Assembly (NCBI GenBank): GCA_030614645.1
Contig: JAUWTR010000054.1
Span: 1 to 7,958, forward strand
Direction: 5' to 3'
From: Candidatus Aminicenantota bacterium
Lineage (GTDB): Bacteria; Acidobacteriota; Aminicenantia; Aminicenantales; Aminicenantaceae
Length of the DNA: 7,958 bases
Shown here: positions 6,618 to 7,958 of the stretch, piece by piece
How the letters are laid out: every line of letters begins with the position of its first letter
Position numbering within the stretch: the stretch's first letter is position 1
Notes under the pieces: generated by a model
Database searches by the model: none
The model's input: only the letters and a program-made list of their open reading frames with translations
Told to the model about the DNA's origin: nothing
Position numbers and translations under genes: made by a program

Positions 6618-7958
6618 GTGGCAATAAGGGTAAAAGAAAATAAATTTATTCTAATACCTATATTGTTTATTATTATCTTTTCAGGCTATGTTAGATTAAA
6701 GATCATCAACGGTTCCTTGCCTTATATCGGACATCCTGATGAGCCAGCATTGACTAAGATCCCTTTACACATCTTAAAAACCGGCGACTTCAATCCTCAC
6801 ACCTTTATTTGGCCTTCTTTACCTTATTACATAACTGCTGCTTCATTTGTAATAGGATATTTAGATTCAGTCTCCCATGGAGAAATAGATAATATAAAAA
6901 AAATAGACAGTATATCGTATCCTTTTTATCCCCAAAAAAGATTAGTATTCCCCGCTAAACTGATATTCGCACTTTTATCTATTGTTACAATGCTGTTGAT
7001 AGGAATAATTGCCCATAATGTTACTGGAAATAAACATTCAATTTATCTTGCTCCCTTATTATTAACACTTTCACCATTGTACCTATCTCATTCAGCAAGG
7101 TACTTAAATATTGATATTATTGGAACTTTTTTTGCAGTGCTATCTATCTGGTATATAATAAAAAGACTGGAAATCGATTCACTTTTAACCAAAGCAATAA
7201 TACCAGGGATCTTATGTGGTTTAGCCATTGCCTCTAAATATAATTTTTATCTGACCTTGTTTCCATCAGCCTTGGCAATAATTTTCTATTCAAAAAAACA
7301 AAAGCTTGGAAAAATTTTGCTTTTATTTTGTGTAGCAATCATAATATTTATAATTTGTGTCCCCTACAGCATTCTGGATTTCAGTGCATTTTTAGATGGG
7401 ATTGTATTTAATATCAATCATTACAAATCTGGGCATACAGGCTTTACGGGAATTCCAGGGTTGACTCAATTTTTTCACTATTGTAACGGCTTAATCAGCG
7501 AATATGGTATTATATTTATACTCTTCACGCTGTTAGGTGTCCTTTACAGTCTGGTTTCCAATCCAAAAAGAGGCCTGGTTTTATTAGCTTTTCCTCTCCT
7601 GATATTGATTTATATGTCATCTCTGTCAGTGCATTTTATGCGAAACATTCTTGCCGTTTTTGTCTTTGTTTGTATATATTGCTCTTTTGGAATTTTTCTT
7701 GTTTTTAAATATTTAAGTTCACAATTAAGAAAAATGCCCTTTTTTTCAAATAAAAAAATATTACATAAAGCAGTCCCGATTTTGTTATGCGCAGTGATCA
7801 TTGCCATATCCCTTCCTGTAAAATCTATTGTCAATGCATACGACCTTAAACCAGATTCGAGAAATCTTTCTATACATTGGATAAAAACAAACCTACCTCT
7901 TAATTCGAAAATATTTATCCCGCAAGAGCTTGATCTCGATACCAGAAAACTTGAAAAA
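6618..7958 (+). CDS. GT-C family membrane glycosyltransferase (PMT/ArnT-like), 3'-truncated
   Basis: The frame is open from GTG 6618 to the last base, giving 447 residues with no stop; the C-terminus lies outside the window. The protein is strongly hydrophobic with many membrane segments, the first at about residues 9-29. The first outer loop carries YIGHPDEPALTKIP (36-49); the D41-E42 pair matches the acidic catalytic motif of GT-C enzymes. SARYLNIDIIGTFFAVLSIW (159-178) and GLAIASKYNFYLTLFP (201-216) match the family's second acidic region and conserved Lys. HFMRNILAV (339-347) matches the later Arg motif, and SIHWIKTNLPLNSKIF (418-433) the start of the usual C-terminal domain. Members transfer a sugar from a polyprenyl-phosphate donor to a lipid, glycan or protein outside the cytoplasm. 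A 99-bp gap separates it from the preceding gene. No clear terminator or promoter lies in the gap, so it is probably in the same operon. The exact acceptor is unknown. Confidence 0.85.
   Translation, partial: MAIRVKENKFILIPILFIIIFSGYVRLKIINGSLPYIGHPDEPALTKIPLHILKTGDFNPHTFIWPSLPYYITAASFVIGYLDSVSHGEIDNIKKIDSISYPFYPQKRLVFPAKLIFALLSIVTMLLIGIIAHNVTGNKHSIYLAPLLLTLSPLYLSHSARYLNIDIIGTFFAVLSIWYIIKRLEIDSLLTKAIIPGILCGLAIASKYNFYLTLFPSALAIIFYSKKQKLGKILLLFCVAIIIFIICVPYSILDFSAFLDGIVFNINHYKSGHTGFTGIPGLTQFFHYCNGLISEYGIIFILFTLLGVLYSLVSNPKRGLVLLAFPLLILIYMSSLSVHFMRNILAVFVFVCIYCSFGIFLVFKYLSSQLRKMPFFSNKKILHKAVPILLCAVIIAISLPVKSIVNAYDLKPDSRNLSIHWIKTNLPLNSKIFIPQELDLDTRKLEK

Noticed and set aside
7610..7834. Minus-strand open frame opposite the glycosyltransferase gene.
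   Set aside because: It is antisense to a 447-codon frame with clear GT-C motifs and has no recognisable features of its own.

Overview
The window looks like a stretch of a bacterial chromosome devoted to the cell envelope and its surface. No rRNA, tRNA, CRISPR array, transposase or phage gene is visible. Five substantial protein genes are supported, and two of them run off the window edges. The BACON-like repeats, the membrane-anchored sulfatase-like protein and the LtaS-like membrane enzyme suggest a free-living environmental bacterium, perhaps an anaerobe from a poorly cultured phylum. I cannot assign a phylum from sequence alone.

Layout. Bases 1-765 (+) are the 3' end of a large secreted or surface protein, with BACON-like Ig repeats followed by a C-terminal fibronectin-III-like domain. 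Bases 879-2405 (-) encode a membrane-anchored sulfatase-like hydrolase, convergent with the first gene. Bases 2406-2796 are a divergent control region. It holds one good sigma70-type promoter on each strand, a perfect 11-bp tandem repeat just upstream of the rightward -35 box, a GC-rich hairpin patch and a short leader ORF. From 2797 a rightward gene cluster begins: a 73-aa membrane protein with a YIDPGTGS motif, a 464-aa SAM-dependent methyltransferase resembling NoeA, a 700-aa five-TM sulfatase-like enzyme and, after a 99-bp gap, a GT-C glycosyltransferase cut off by the window end.

How the genes may work together. The first three genes of the rightward cluster are nearly contiguous (3-nt gap, then 1-nt overlap) and look translationally coupled. 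All four genes in the cluster start with TTG or GTG. A cytoplasmic methyltransferase, a metalloenzyme with its active site outside the membrane and a polyprenyl-phosphate-sugar-dependent glycosyltransferase together suggest a pathway that builds or decorates a surface glycan or lipid. This is inference from families and gene order. Both sulfatase-like proteins have Thr, not Cys or Ser, where formylglycine sulfatases carry their nucleophile. They are therefore more likely phospho-group transferases or hydrolases than classical sulfatases.

Base composition is uneven. The BACON part of the first gene and the leftward sulfatase-like gene are clearly richer in GC than the rightward cluster, which may mark different histories.
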